DNA of 64,000 nt, from positions 170,079-234,078 of the forward strand of contig JBQCHL010000024.1 of assembly GCA_051954695.1 (NCBI GenBank), read 5' to 3'. The position numbers and the translations under genes are program-made. Shown in pieces: positions 31,967 to 40,669 of this stretch. How positions within the stretch are numbered: position 1 is the stretch's first letter; every line of letters starts with the position of its first letter. This DNA comes from Terrimonas_A sp051954695 (GTDB lineage: Bacteria; Bacteroidota; Bacteroidia; Chitinophagales; Chitinophagaceae). A model generated the notes under the pieces. It saw only the letters and a program-made list of their open reading frames with translations, was not told the origin of the DNA and did not search any database.

Positions 31967-34166
31967 TAAAGGTCTGCACCTTCCCGGTTTGATCACTATA
32001 CATCAAACTAAGATCAAGCGGCCCCAGGGCAAAATTGTAAGAGAAGGTGAGGGCATAACCTGAATAGAAATCCTTGCTTTGGAAAAATTTGCTCTTGTTC
32101 ACAATATTATTGAACAATACATTGGCTCTTCCCGTGATATAAGTAGAATTGAATATCTGCCAGCGCAATCCTCCCTGCACCGCAGCATATGATGTGCTGT
32201 AAACAGAACCTTCCTGCATGCCGGCAAACAATACCTGCCTCCTGAAAAGCTTGACCATCCCTCCAACAACAAATTCATTCATTACATTATCGCCATAGTC
32301 GAAGTTGACACCACTCTGGGCAGACAGGAACGCTGTTGTTTTATTAATGAGCGGCAGGTATCCTTCAGCGGAAACGGTCGTGTACAGGAAAGGCTTATTG
32401 GTGGCTTTGATTGAATCAGGATTGGGCAGCGGTGAACCATTTGCAAGGAAATTGATCTTTAGATCCTGCCTTACAACACGTCCGCCTTCAAACTCAACTT
32501 TAATTCCTTTTTTGGGAAAGTTGACCCGGTCGAGTGTGTTGCTGTTCAGATAAGCCAGGAAAGTAGAAAACTGACTCCTGCCTTTGAAAGCGAGCTCAGG
32601 TGTAATGGTCGGCTTATACCTCAGCCACTCGAAGCGATGTCCTATACCTACGGTAACGTTACGGCTGGTGGAATAATGGAACTTTTCACTTACTTCCCAG
32701 TAGTTCTGGTTATACAGGCCTGTTTGCTTGTACTGATCATAAGCGATGAAATCCAGCCGGTCGAATTGTGTTTTCAAGGTGAAGCCAAAGTTCTTCAGCC
32801 TGCCGAGATATTGAAGGTGCTCTGCCCTGAGCCGGAGGCTTTCTCCCAGGTTCAATGTCACCAGGCTTCTTGAATTGGGTGTAAAGAAATTGCGGGTAGT
32901 GAAATTGCCGATGACGCTGATGCCGGAAAAGCGTGTGTAATGAATGCCCAGCTTGGCAAATGTCAAAGCGTTTTCTTCCACATCAAAATGAATATGGCAG
33001 GTGCCGTCTGCTTTTTCTTCCAGTGAATAGTTGATCCTTTTATAATAACGGGTACCGAATGCGCGCCTGACCAGGTAGCCCAGCTTTTTAGCAGTGTAGG
33101 TGCCGTTATTGATAAAACCCATTGTATGTACAAAAAAGTCAGGAGTGGTCTTTTCCAATCCGCTTACATCAAAAGAACTGATCCTGACTTCTTTTACCTG
33201 TGGCAGGCGTTCTTCGGGGTTGGATTGTTGCCCATAAATAGCATCCAGTGAATCTTTGAGACGTTTCAGGCGGGGATAGAGTTTTCTTCCTTCCTCCATC
33301 CCTTTTTCTATAATGGCTTCCGATTCTGAGAAGCTGCCCATGTTATAATTTTCCAGTTCAAGTGGAATATAAATATCACAGAGCGGTATCTCTTTTTTCG
33401 TATCCTCACTTTCGCGGAAGAAAGCGACCTGCAATAATATCTGGAACACATTTCTTATTTTGTCGGAAGGGAGCAAGCCATTTGCTACATTACTGCCAAT
33501 TACAAAGTCGGCCCCCATTTCTCTTACATCTCTTGCCGGGAAATTGCGTACGATACCTCCGTCCACCAGTTTTCCTTTTTCATAATTTACTGCAGTAAAA
33601 AAAGAAGGGATGGCCATGCTTGAGCGGACAGCGCTGGTCACTTCTCCCTTATGCATTACCACGGCCTCACCACTGCTTACATCAGTGCTGATACACCGGA
33701 AAGGAATGCTGAACTTTGAAAAATCTTTGATATTGTATACAGGAAAGAAGAGTTCTGAAAATTTTAGCCAGAGTTCCTGTCCTTCAAGCAAGCCGGTGGA
33801 GAAATGAAACCGGTGATTGATCCAGGGAAGTTCTACGATGTATTTATAAGCTTCATCCTTTTCCTGCATCAATAAACTTCGCATGCTGGCCTGGTTGCTG
33901 AACAAGGCGTCCCAGTCAATATCCCTCACGATCTTTACCAGCGTATCGGCTGAATAGCCTACAGCATACAATCCGCCAACAATAGCGCCCATACTGGTGC
34001 CTGAGATATAATCCACTTTCAGGCCGGCAGAATCAATTGCATGCAAAATACCGAGGTGAGCCAGCCCTTTTGCGCCACCGCCACTGAGGGTGACGCCGAT
34101 CTTTGGCCGCTGGGCCAGTAAGAAAAAGGGTACTGCAAGAAGTAAAAGGGTTAATCTGACCTTCAA
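31944..34166 (-). CDS. Patatin-like phospholipase fused to an outer-membrane beta-barrel
   Basis: The 740-residue protein has a signal peptide (to about residue 19) and a patatin domain with oxyanion loop SGGGAKGLAHLG (28-39), nucleophile Ser58 in GTSMG and the dyad Asp202 in VDGG. A POTRA-like linker follows at about 320-400. The C-terminal half is a Bac_surface_Ag/BamA-type beta-barrel ending in INLGIPF. The architecture matches PlpD-type, type Vd autotransporter-like lipases, with the hydrolase carried at or through the outer membrane. The start is a TTG at 34166; no in-frame ATG lies nearby upstream and the TTG gives a complete signal peptide. The substrate is presumably phospholipid. Confidence 0.88.
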   Translation of the reverse strand: MKVRLTLLLLAVPFFLLAQRPKIGVTLSGGGAKGLAHLGILHAIDSAGLKVDYISGTSMGAIVGGLYAVGYSADTLVKIVRDIDWDALFSNQASMRSLLMQEKDEAYKYIVELPWINHRFHFSTGLLEGQELWLKFSELFFPVYNIKDFSKFSIPFRCISTDVSSGEAVVMHKGEVTSAVRSSMAIPSFFTAVNYEKGKLVDGGIVRNFPARDVREMGADFVIGSNVANGLLPSDKIRNVFQILLQVAFFRESEDTKKEIPLCDIYIPLELENYNMGSFSESEAIIEKGMEEGRKLYPRLKRLKDSLDAIYGQQSNPEERLPQVKEVRISSFDVSGLEKTTPDFFVHTMGFINNGTYTAKKLGYLVRRAFGTRYYKRINYSLEEKADGTCHIHFDVEENALTFAKLGIHYTRFSGISVIGNFTTRNFFTPNSRSLVTLNLGESLRLRAEHLQYLGRLKNFGFTLKTQFDRLDFIAYDQYKQTGLYNQNYWEVSEKFHYSTSRNVTVGIGHRFEWLRYKPTITPELAFKGRSQFSTFLAYLNSNTLDRVNFPKKGIKVEFEGGRVVRQDLKINFLANGSPLPNPDSIKATNKPFLYTTVSAEGYLPLINKTTAFLSAQSGVNFDYGDNVMNEFVVGGMVKLFRRQVLFAGMQEGSVYSTSYAAVQGGLRWQIFNSTYITGRANVLFNNIVNKSKFFQSKDFYSGYALTFSYNFALGPLDLSLMYSDQTGKVQTFINLGIPF

Positions 34167-34246
34167 CGAATGGGATTTATCAGGTTGGACAAGGAGTTAT
34201 TTCTACACAAAATAATGCATTTAGGGAATAACCTTACTAATATAAA

Positions 34247-34276
34247 AAGGCTGCCTGTTATCAAACAGACAGCCTT
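34247..34276. terminator. Hairpin terminator
   Basis: AAGGCTG-CCTGTT (34247-34259) pairs with AACAG-ACAGCCTT (34264-34276). On the minus strand it is followed by TTTTTATATT, and it lies 21 bp past the SH3-domain gene's stop. Confidence 0.75.
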
Positions 34277-34297
34277 CCTTTTATAAGAATAAAAAAT

Positions 34298-34720
34298 TTA
34301 TCCTTCCGGTGTCAGGTATTGCGCATATGCGTACCCTTCTTCTCCTTTATCTGTCCTGATCAGCCACCATTGATCATTGGTTTTGCTCACCAGTGTTACA
34401 ATAGAATGATGGGCAGCTTTGCCAACTATTGGTTGATCTGTGCCCGGACCTTTACGGATATTCAGGTTTGACTTTTCTGTTGTCACTTTTGCTTTTGAGC
34501 CCGGAGCTGCAGCAGCTACATTTACATTCATTACCATATCGCCGGCAAGAAAGTTGGGATCGATCTTGTTATACATATCCCATAACTGGTCTTTCACCGC
34601 TCCTGAAGGAGCTTCACCGTCCACGTATAACACACCGTCTTTTTCTATTACCTGGAGATTGTTAACGCCTGATGCTTTGGCAGCATCCAGCAATTCCTTG
34701 TATTTATCTTGTAATGCCAT
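34298..34720 (-). CDS. BON-like plus bacterial SH3 domain protein
   Basis: The 140-residue protein has an N-terminal alpha-beta region (about 5-70: DKYKELLDAAKASGV, VLYVDGEAPSGAVKDQLWDMY) that reads like a BON domain. A C-terminal SH3b domain follows (about 80-138: NLNIRKGPGTDQPIVGKA, WWLIRTDKGEEGYAYAQYL). There is no signal peptide, which is unusual for SH3b proteins, normally periplasmic wall binders. The BON-plus-small-domain layout without a signal recalls the cytoplasmic K+-binding protein Kbp/YgaU (BON+LysM), so a cytoplasmic sensor role is possible but speculative. It is the second gene of an operon with the BON lipoprotein, 15 bp downstream. Confidence 0.65.
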   Translation of the reverse strand: MALQDKYKELLDAAKASGVNNLQVIEKDGVLYVDGEAPSGAVKDQLWDMYNKIDPNFLAGDMVMNVNVAAAAPGSKAKVTTEKSNLNIRKGPGTDQPIVGKAAHHSIVTLVSKTNDQWWLIRTDKGEEGYAYAQYLTPEG

Positions 34721-34735
34721 AAGATTAGTTTTAGG

Positions 34736-35227
34736 TTATTTTACTTTTAAACCGCTTGCATCAACTTTTTTAGGTTTCAAACCATCCAACGCCATTTTTA
34801 CTTTTCTCCAGTCGGCTGCTTTTATTTCACCTGTTACGGTGATAATACCATCACTGACCGTTGCTTTGATGCCGGGATAATCTTTAAGCGCATCAGTTAC
34901 TCCTTTAGTGAGAGGATCATCGGCTGCTATGACAGGAGCGGGGGGAGGCGGGGGAGCCATTACGGTTGTGTTATCCTGTACAGACTTCACACCTTTTACA
35001 GCCGATACGGTGGATTGAAGCGCGGTTTTTGCAGAAGCTTCTGTTACCTCGCCTGTAATAGTTACAGCACCATCTTTTACATCCACCATCAGGCCGGAAT
35101 AACCAGGGGTAGAAGCCAGGGCCGCTTCAACTGCCGTTTTAACATCCGCATCTTTTACCTTGCCTTTGCAAGCTGGCAGATAAAAGAGCATGGTCGAAAG
35201 GGCAATAGCCGTCAACATTTTTTTCAT
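34736..35227 (-). CDS. Lipoprotein with two BON domains
   Basis: The 163-residue protein has a lipoprotein signal (lipobox LPAC, Cys at about residue 20). Two BON domains follow, at about 25-90 (DVKTAVEAALASTPGY, DGAVTITGEVTEASAKTAL) and 103-163 (PLTKGVTDALKDYPGI, DGIITVTGEIKAADW), joined by a Pro-rich linker of five prolines. BON domains bind phospholipid and appear in envelope-maintenance proteins such as OsmY and DolP. It is probably outer-membrane anchored and induced by envelope or osmotic stress; that is inference. It is transcribed just before the BON/SH3 gene. A TATCTTCG box lies on the minus strand at 35290-35283. Confidence 0.8.
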   Translation of the reverse strand: MKKMLTAIALSTMLFYLPACKGKVKDADVKTAVEAALASTPGYSGLMVDVKDGAVTITGEVTEASAKTALQSTVSAVKGVKSVQDNTTVMAPPPPPAPVIAADDPLTKGVTDALKDYPGIKATVSDGIITVTGEIKAADWRKVKMALDGLKPKKVDASGLKVK

Positions 35228-35448
35228 ACGCTAAGTTTTTAGGTTACTTAATTCCCGTAACGCTGGTTTACAGGTGACATGTCGAAGATAACTCAATCGG
35301 CGTGCCATAAAACAGGCGTAAGATTATCTTTTTGTATTCAGAAAGGGTTCAGGGGAGGCTTTATCAGCGATTTTTAAAACGCAAAACCGTAATAATGCCG
35401 GCAGTTCCCGGCATTATTACGGTCTCTTCTCCATGAGGAAGTATATGA

Positions 35449-37416
35449 TCAGTTTTTCTCGAGTTCCATTATCTTCTCAAAAACCTGCTCATACTGTGTA
35501 TTCAATTGCGAAAGTTCTGCGTCAGCTTTTTTATAAGCATCTTCCGCTTCCCTGAATTTGTTTTTGTCTGTATAAGTTGCGGGATCAGCCAATGAAGCTT
35601 CCAGCCTGGTTTTTTCTTTATTGAGCTGAGCGATCTTTTCTTCCAGTTGCTGAAATATCCGTTGTTGCTTCTGCAATTCTTTTTTTGCTTCCTTGTTGAT
35701 AGGTGCAGAAGCAGGCTGGCTTACCGGGGCTGCAACTGGTTTGGCCTCTGTTTTTACTTCAGGCTTCTCCGTTTTGGATGATTTGCTTTCAGCCTTTTTC
35801 TGTTCTGCTTCCTGTTTGGCCATGCGTTCTTTCCAGGCTACCCATTCATCATAACCGCCTTTGAATTCTTTTACCTTATGATCAACGATCTCCCAGATCT
35901 TGTTGGCTGTTTTGGAAACAAAATAACGGTCGTGGCTTACAAGGATCAGGCTGCCTTCATATTTATTCAGTGCATCGATCAGCAGGTCGCAGCTATGCAT
36001 GTCGAGGTGGTTGGTCGGTTCGTCAAGCATCAGGAAATTGGCCTTGCTCACCATTGTTTTGGCCAGTGCCACCCGCGCTTTCTCACCACCACTCAATACC
36101 CTGATCTTTTTATCTGAATCATCGCCGCTGAAAAGGAAACAACCCAGCAGGGTGCGCAATTCCAGGTCGGTCATCTGGCTGCCGCATTCCTTCATCTCAT
36201 CCAGGATGGTATTATTGATATTAAGCGCTTCCAACTGGTGCTGCGCATAAAAACTTTCTTCAACGTTATGCCCCCATTTACGGTCTCCTTCATAACTTTC
36301 TACACCTGCAATGATCCGCAGCAGAGTTGATTTCCCCTTGCCATTTGCCCCGATCAGCGCGATCTTATCTCCACGGTCAATTTCTGCAGAAGTTCCTTCA
36401 ACGATGATATTATCACCGAATGATTTGGATATATCTTTCAATTCCACCAGCACACGTCCCGGCGTTTTATCCACCCGGAAATTGATCCGGATATTTGGCC
36501 GTTCAATAGCTACATCTTCAATACGCTCCAGTTTGTCGAGCCTTTTTTGTATGCTTTGCGCTTGCGCAGCCTTGCTGGCCTTTGCTTTAAAACGCTCCAC
36601 AAAGCGCTCCTGCTGGCGGATATAATCCTGCTGATTTTCGTAAGCTTTTTGCTGCAGGTCTATGCGGATGGCTTTTTCCTTTTCATAAAAATCATAATTG
36701 CCATTGTAGATATGCAGTTCCTGCTGATACAATTCCACGATCTTGGTCACCATCCGGTTGAGGAAATATTTATCGTGGCTGACGATCACCACGGAGCCCT
36801 GGTAATGCAGCAAATATTTTTCCAGCCATTCAATGGAAGGGAGGTCAAGGTGGTTGGTCGGTTCGTCAAGCAAAAGAAGGTCCGGCGCCTGCAAGATCAT
36901 TTTGGCCAGCAATACACGCATTCTCCAACCACCGCTGAATTCTTTATAAGGGCGCTGCAGATCAGCATTGGAAAAGCCAAGGCCCTGCAACACCTCTTCC
37001 GTGCGGTGATGGATATCATAGCCTCCGAGTGTTTCCAGTTCATGCAGTTTATCAGAATACTCATGCAATACTTTCTCATCACCCGTTTTTTCCAGCTCTT
37101 TCCCCAACTCTTCTATTTCCTTTTCCAGCAGCAACACTTTTTCAAAAGCGCTTAATGCCACCTGGAGGATGGATTCATTGGTATCAAAACTCAAAAGGTC
37201 CTGGTGCAGGTAACCGATAGTAGTGGTCCTGCTTCTTTCTACAGTGCCGGCTGAAGGACTGTATTGACCTACCAGCAATTTCAACAGGGTTGATTTTCCT
37301 GTGCCATTATAACCGATCAGACCGATCCTTTCCCCGGGCTGGATATGCCAGGTGGCATCTTCCAGGATGACCCTTGCTCCAAATTCGAATGTGACGTTTT
37401 GTAATCCTGCTAACAT
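35449..37416 (-). CDS. ABC-F family ATPase
   Basis: The 655-residue soluble protein has two ATP-binding cassettes and no membrane helices. Walker A motifs are GYNGTGKSTLLK and GANGKGKSTLLR; signatures are FSGGWRMR and LSGGEKAR; Walker B motifs are LLLLDEPTNHLD and FLMLDEPTNHLD. A ~80-residue interdomain arm lies between the cassettes and a long charged coiled coil of the Uup type lies at the C-terminus (about 570-655). ABC-F proteins act on the ribosome or, for Uup, in late ribosome or DNA-junction processing; some confer antibiotic resistance, but nothing here shows that. I set the start at 37416 (MLAGLQNVTFEF), the normal first strand. Confidence 0.92.
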   Translation of the reverse strand: MLAGLQNVTFEFGARVILEDATWHIQPGERIGLIGYNGTGKSTLLKLLVGQYSPSAGTVERSRTTTIGYLHQDLLSFDTNESILQVALSAFEKVLLLEKEIEELGKELEKTGDEKVLHEYSDKLHELETLGGYDIHHRTEEVLQGLGFSNADLQRPYKEFSGGWRMRVLLAKMILQAPDLLLLDEPTNHLDLPSIEWLEKYLLHYQGSVVIVSHDKYFLNRMVTKIVELYQQELHIYNGNYDFYEKEKAIRIDLQQKAYENQQDYIRQQERFVERFKAKASKAAQAQSIQKRLDKLERIEDVAIERPNIRINFRVDKTPGRVLVELKDISKSFGDNIIVEGTSAEIDRGDKIALIGANGKGKSTLLRIIAGVESYEGDRKWGHNVEESFYAQHQLEALNINNTILDEMKECGSQMTDLELRTLLGCFLFSGDDSDKKIRVLSGGEKARVALAKTMVSKANFLMLDEPTNHLDMHSCDLLIDALNKYEGSLILVSHDRYFVSKTANKIWEIVDHKVKEFKGGYDEWVAWKERMAKQEAEQKKAESKSSKTEKPEVKTEAKPVAAPVSQPASAPINKEAKKELQKQQRIFQQLEEKIAQLNKEKTRLEASLADPATYTDKNKFREAEDAYKKADAELSQLNTQYEQVFEKIMELEKN

Positions 37417-37467
37417 TTTCAATACATTAATGATCCAAACCGGCATTAACCGGCATTCCGAATCCCG

Positions 37468-37511
37468 CAAAAATAAAGAATTCCACCTTGCCTTTCCGGC
37501 TATTATCTTTG
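37468..37511. promoter_or_regulatory. Divergent promoter pair, ABC-F / DUF3347 gene
   Basis: On the minus strand TATTTTTG (37475-37468) faces the ABC-F gene; on the plus strand TATCTTTG (37504-37511) faces the DUF3347 gene, 17 bases before its ATG. Both match TAnnTTTG exactly. Confidence 0.55.
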
Positions 37512-37527
37512 TTGAAATGGTTACCTG

Positions 37528-38157
37528 ATGAAAAAAGTTTTCCTGATCCTGCTTGTGCTGTTCCTGATCGCAGCAGGTTATTTGCTTTGGTTGTTCAAGT
37601 TCCGTTCCGGTTCCAGAGGCCCTTCGGGCCCTCCGCCTGTGCCCCTGGCTGTGAGTAAGCATAGTGATGCATTCAATCAATCCATTCAAACTATGCTCGG
37701 TGCTTATTATTCGTTGGCCGAAAGCCTTGTGCAATGGGATACTGCATCGGTGGCAAAATATGGCCAGGAACTGAAAACCGCACTCGACAGCGTTAAGATA
37801 GAAGAGTTGCGTAAAGATACCACCGGTATTTACGAATCGGCACTCGATCCTTTGGGCAATGCCCGGACGGAAGCCGCGAATATAATTGCGAACCCATCAC
37901 TCGATGCAAAAAGAACCGCATTCAATGCCTTGTCGGAGAACCTGCGGCTTCTTTTCATCATTTCCCGTTACGACAGGGAAAAGATCTACTGGCAGGAATG
38001 CCCAATGGCTTTCGGGGAGGACCAGCCAGGTCATTGGCTTAGCAGGAACGATTCTGTACGGAATCCTTACCTGGGCACCAATCACCCGCAATACAAGGCA
38101 ACCATGCTGAATTGTGGGGGACCAAAGGATACGATCAATTTTATGGTAATGAAATAG
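37528..38157 (+). CDS. Membrane-anchored DUF3347 protein
   Basis: The 209-residue protein has an N-terminal membrane helix (about 4-24), a Gly/Pro/Ser linker and a helical DUF3347 domain. The family end motif is clear: YWQECPMAF, then WLSRNDSVRNPYLGTNHP and TMLNCG. Cysteines in the CPM and NCG positions, with His and Met around them, suggest copper binding, in line with DUF3347 domains often found beside copper efflux systems. No copper transporter is in this window. It probably lies in the periplasm, tethered to the inner membrane. Confidence 0.75.
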   Translation: MKKVFLILLVLFLIAAGYLLWLFKFRSGSRGPSGPPPVPLAVSKHSDAFNQSIQTMLGAYYSLAESLVQWDTASVAKYGQELKTALDSVKIEELRKDTTGIYESALDPLGNARTEAANIIANPSLDAKRTAFNALSENLRLLFIISRYDREKIYWQECPMAFGEDQPGHWLSRNDSVRNPYLGTNHPQYKATMLNCGGPKDTINFMVMK

Positions 38158-38266
38158 GGATGACCATTCTTCAAAAAAGTTCCTGCCGGCAGAAAGTTTT
38201 CTTTCCTGATCACCGTCTAAGTCGTGTTTTAGTTTATCTTTCACACTTATTCAAAATCAATTTATC

Positions 38267-39847
38267 ATGAGAAGATTAACTGCTGTGTTGTCTTTATTAT
38301 TTGTAGGACAGCTATTATCAGCTCAGGAAAAGCTGAACATGGATGTCATTAACAAGATCAAAAATGAAGGAACAGCGAAATCCCAGGTAATGGATATTGC
38401 TTTCCATCTAACTGATGCTAATGGCCCAAGGCTGTCTGGCTCTCCTGGCTACACTAAGGCTGCAACCTGGGCAAAAGAGACCCTCGCTAAATGGGGATTG
38501 TCCGGCGCTGCACTGGAGCCCTGGGGCGAATTTGGAAAAGGATGGGAATTGAAAAAAAGCTATGTGGCTTTGACCGCTCCTTATTACAAACCCATGATCG
38601 CCTATCCGAAAACCTGGACAAAAAGTACTTCCGGGTTAAAAAATGCAGAAGTATTGCTGATTGAAGCAAAAGATTCTGTTGGATTGCTGCAGTATCAGGG
38701 AAAAATGAAAGGGAAAGTGCTGGTGATTTACCGCAATGATACATTGAAGCAAACATTTAAGGCAGATGCTACGCGCTATACCGATGAAGAATTGGATAAA
38801 ATGGCCGCAGCAGAATCACAGCCGGCTCAGCGCCGCCCCACAGATACTGCAGCAGCACGCCGCATGCGCGAGCAGTTTGCACGTAACCAGGGCCCTGCAC
38901 AAATGCTGAATGTGCTGAGAACAATGGCTGATAAAGAAGGTGCGGTAGCAATTCTTAGCAGCAGCCCCCGTGGCCACGATGGAACTTTGTTTGTTCAGGG
39001 TGGAGGCAGCTATGCTGTTGGCTCTCCTGATAATTTCCTTGATATTATGGTTACGGCTGAAGATTATGGTACTATCTGCCGCCTGGCAAAAAGTGGTGTG
39101 CCTGTTAAGCTGGACGTGGATGTAAAATCAGAGTTCAATCAAAAAGACACCAAAGGATACAATGTGATAGCTGAAATAAAAGGTACAGATCCTGCATTGA
39201 AAGATGAGATCGTAATGCTGGGAGCTCACCTTGATAGCTGGCAGTCTGCAACCGGTGCTACTGATAATGCTGCAGGCAGCGCTGTAATGATGGAAGCAGT
39301 TCGTATCCTGAAAAGCCTGAACATTCAACCCCGCCGCACTATCCGTATCGCCTTATGGAGTGGTGAAGAACAAGGTTTGCTGGGTTCCAGGAATTATGTA
39401 AAAAATCATTTTGCAGATCCTGCAACAATGGAGCTGAAACCTGATCATGCCAAATTCTCTTCTTATTTCAATATTGATAATGGAACAGGTAAGATAAGAG
39501 GCATCTATCTCCAGGGCAACGACAAAGTGAAAGACATCTTTACACAATGGCTGACGCCTTTTCATGATATGGGTGCAAAATGGATCACCATTTCCAATAC
39601 AGGTGGTACCGATCACCAGTCGTTCGATGCAGTAGGCCTGCCCGGCTTCCAGTTCATCCAGGACCCGATCGAGTACAATACCCGTACTCACCATACCAAT
39701 ATGGATTCTTACGATCACCTGATCGCTGAAGACCTTCAGCAGATCTCTGTTATCGTTGCATCATTTGTATATAATGCAGCAATGAGAGATGAGAAATTGC
39801 CAAGGAAAGAACTTCCTCAACCAAGAGGAAATCAAAGAGGATTCTAG
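38267..39847 (+). CDS. Secreted M28-family zinc aminopeptidase/carboxypeptidase
   Basis: The 526-residue protein has a signal peptide (MRRLTAVLSLLFVGQLLSAQ), an inserted PA-like region in the middle, and an M28 catalytic core. Ligand segments are MLGAHLDSW (around residue 320), GATDNAAGS, SGEEQGLLGSRNY and THHTNMDSYD, giving the expected His, Asp, Glu, Asp and His for two zinc ions. Such enzymes trim peptides outside the cytoplasm. TATCTTTC at 38235-38242 is a near-match promoter box. The gene ends right before a copy of the dispersed repeat that also supplies its terminator. Confidence 0.9.
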   Translation: MRRLTAVLSLLFVGQLLSAQEKLNMDVINKIKNEGTAKSQVMDIAFHLTDANGPRLSGSPGYTKAATWAKETLAKWGLSGAALEPWGEFGKGWELKKSYVALTAPYYKPMIAYPKTWTKSTSGLKNAEVLLIEAKDSVGLLQYQGKMKGKVLVIYRNDTLKQTFKADATRYTDEELDKMAAAESQPAQRRPTDTAAARRMREQFARNQGPAQMLNVLRTMADKEGAVAILSSSPRGHDGTLFVQGGGSYAVGSPDNFLDIMVTAEDYGTICRLAKSGVPVKLDVDVKSEFNQKDTKGYNVIAEIKGTDPALKDEIVMLGAHLDSWQSATGATDNAAGSAVMMEAVRILKSLNIQPRRTIRIALWSGEEQGLLGSRNYVKNHFADPATMELKPDHAKFSSYFNIDNGTGKIRGIYLQGNDKVKDIFTQWLTPFHDMGAKWITISNTGGTDHQSFDAVGLPGFQFIQDPIEYNTRTHHTNMDSYDHLIAEDLQQISVIVASFVYNAAMRDEKLPRKELPQPRGNQRGF

Positions 39848-39850
39848 TTT

Positions 39851-39964
39851 GAGTCTTTAGTCTTTAGTCGGCAGTCGATAGTCAACCATAAAGAGCCGGG
39901 CTTCCAGCGTTGAGGAGGCCCGGCTCTTATTTTCTTTGAACTTGTACCGACTATTGATTACCGA
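39851..39964. repeat. Dispersed repeat unit plus terminator hairpin (copy 2)
   Basis: Four bases after the M28 stop a 33-nt copy (39851-39883) of the AGTC-rich unit begins; its core is CTTTAGTCGGCAGTCGAT. It is followed by a hairpin with a perfect 11-bp stem, AAGAGCCGGGC (39891-39901) and GCCCGGCTCTT (39918-39928), and ATTTTCTTT. A degenerate inverted AGTC stretch, ACCGACTATTGATTACCGAC, sits at 39946-39965. It probably terminates transcription from both sides. Confidence 0.8.
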
Positions 39965-39965
39965 C

Positions 39966-40601
39966 TTATTTTTTGAGTGTTCCTAAAGGAAACAATACAC
40001 CTATATTCACACCAATATTTCTATTCTTTGCATTCACAACGGATGATGATGCCATATCAGTTAATCCATGATAATAGGCGATATCGGCATTCAGCCAGGT
40101 TCCTCTTGCAAGACGGTAATTCAGGCCGGCTGCACCGGTGAGGCCGAAATCAAAATTTTCTGCAAGGTCTTTTGTTTTTACTGTAGAAACCACGTGTCCG
40201 TCATCGTGTTGTTTTGTTTCACCACCAACTAAAAAACCAAAAGAAGGGCCGACTGATATTTTAGGACGAAGCCTGTTGCCATAATCGCCAAAGAAATAAA
40301 TACCCTGCAATGGTATGCGGATATAATTGGCACGCATTACTGTTTTGTTGTCCTTATCAAGTCCCAAAGTTTCCCCTTCACTGGAAAATTTTACATCGGC
40401 ACTAACGCCCCAGTGGCTTATAAAACTGTAGACTAATTTTCCACCTATGTTGTAAGATGAATGGAATCTGCCGTTCTGTGATCCATTGTCCGAACTGGTC
40501 CAGCTATGTCCAAAACCTGCTGTAGGACCAAGCGATAGATTCTGCGCGTGTATAGTTGTAGCAGACACTGCAACAACTAGTACGATCATGAATTTTTTCA
40601 T
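39966..40601 (-). CDS. Porin-family outer-membrane beta-barrel protein
   Basis: The 211-residue protein has a signal peptide (MKKFMIVLVVAVSATTIHAQ). About eight to ten amphipathic strands with glycine turns follow: GPTAGFGHSWTSSD, IGGKLVYSFISHWGVSADVKF, YIRIPLQGIYFFGDYG and GLNYRLARGTWLNADIAYYH. This is the OmpA/PorT-like small barrel (PF13568 type) very common in Bacteroidota. The function is unknown. A TATATTTG box lies on the minus strand at 40659-40652, about 50 bp upstream, and a small GTGTG/CACAC hairpin lies in the leader. Confidence 0.75.
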   Translation of the reverse strand: MKKFMIVLVVAVSATTIHAQNLSLGPTAGFGHSWTSSDNGSQNGRFHSSYNIGGKLVYSFISHWGVSADVKFSSEGETLGLDKDNKTVMRANYIRIPLQGIYFFGDYGNRLRPKISVGPSFGFLVGGETKQHDDGHVVSTVKTKDLAENFDFGLTGAAGLNYRLARGTWLNADIAYYHGLTDMASSSVVNAKNRNIGVNIGVLFPLGTLKK

Positions 40602-40669
40602 AATACGTGTGTTTTAATACACACTATTACAAAAAAACCATGCCAGAGGAACAAATATAAATTTAACTG

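Noticed and set aside
36547..37155. A 202-codon plus-strand frame
   Set aside because: It is antisense to the ABC-F gene, whose Walker and signature motifs cover the region.
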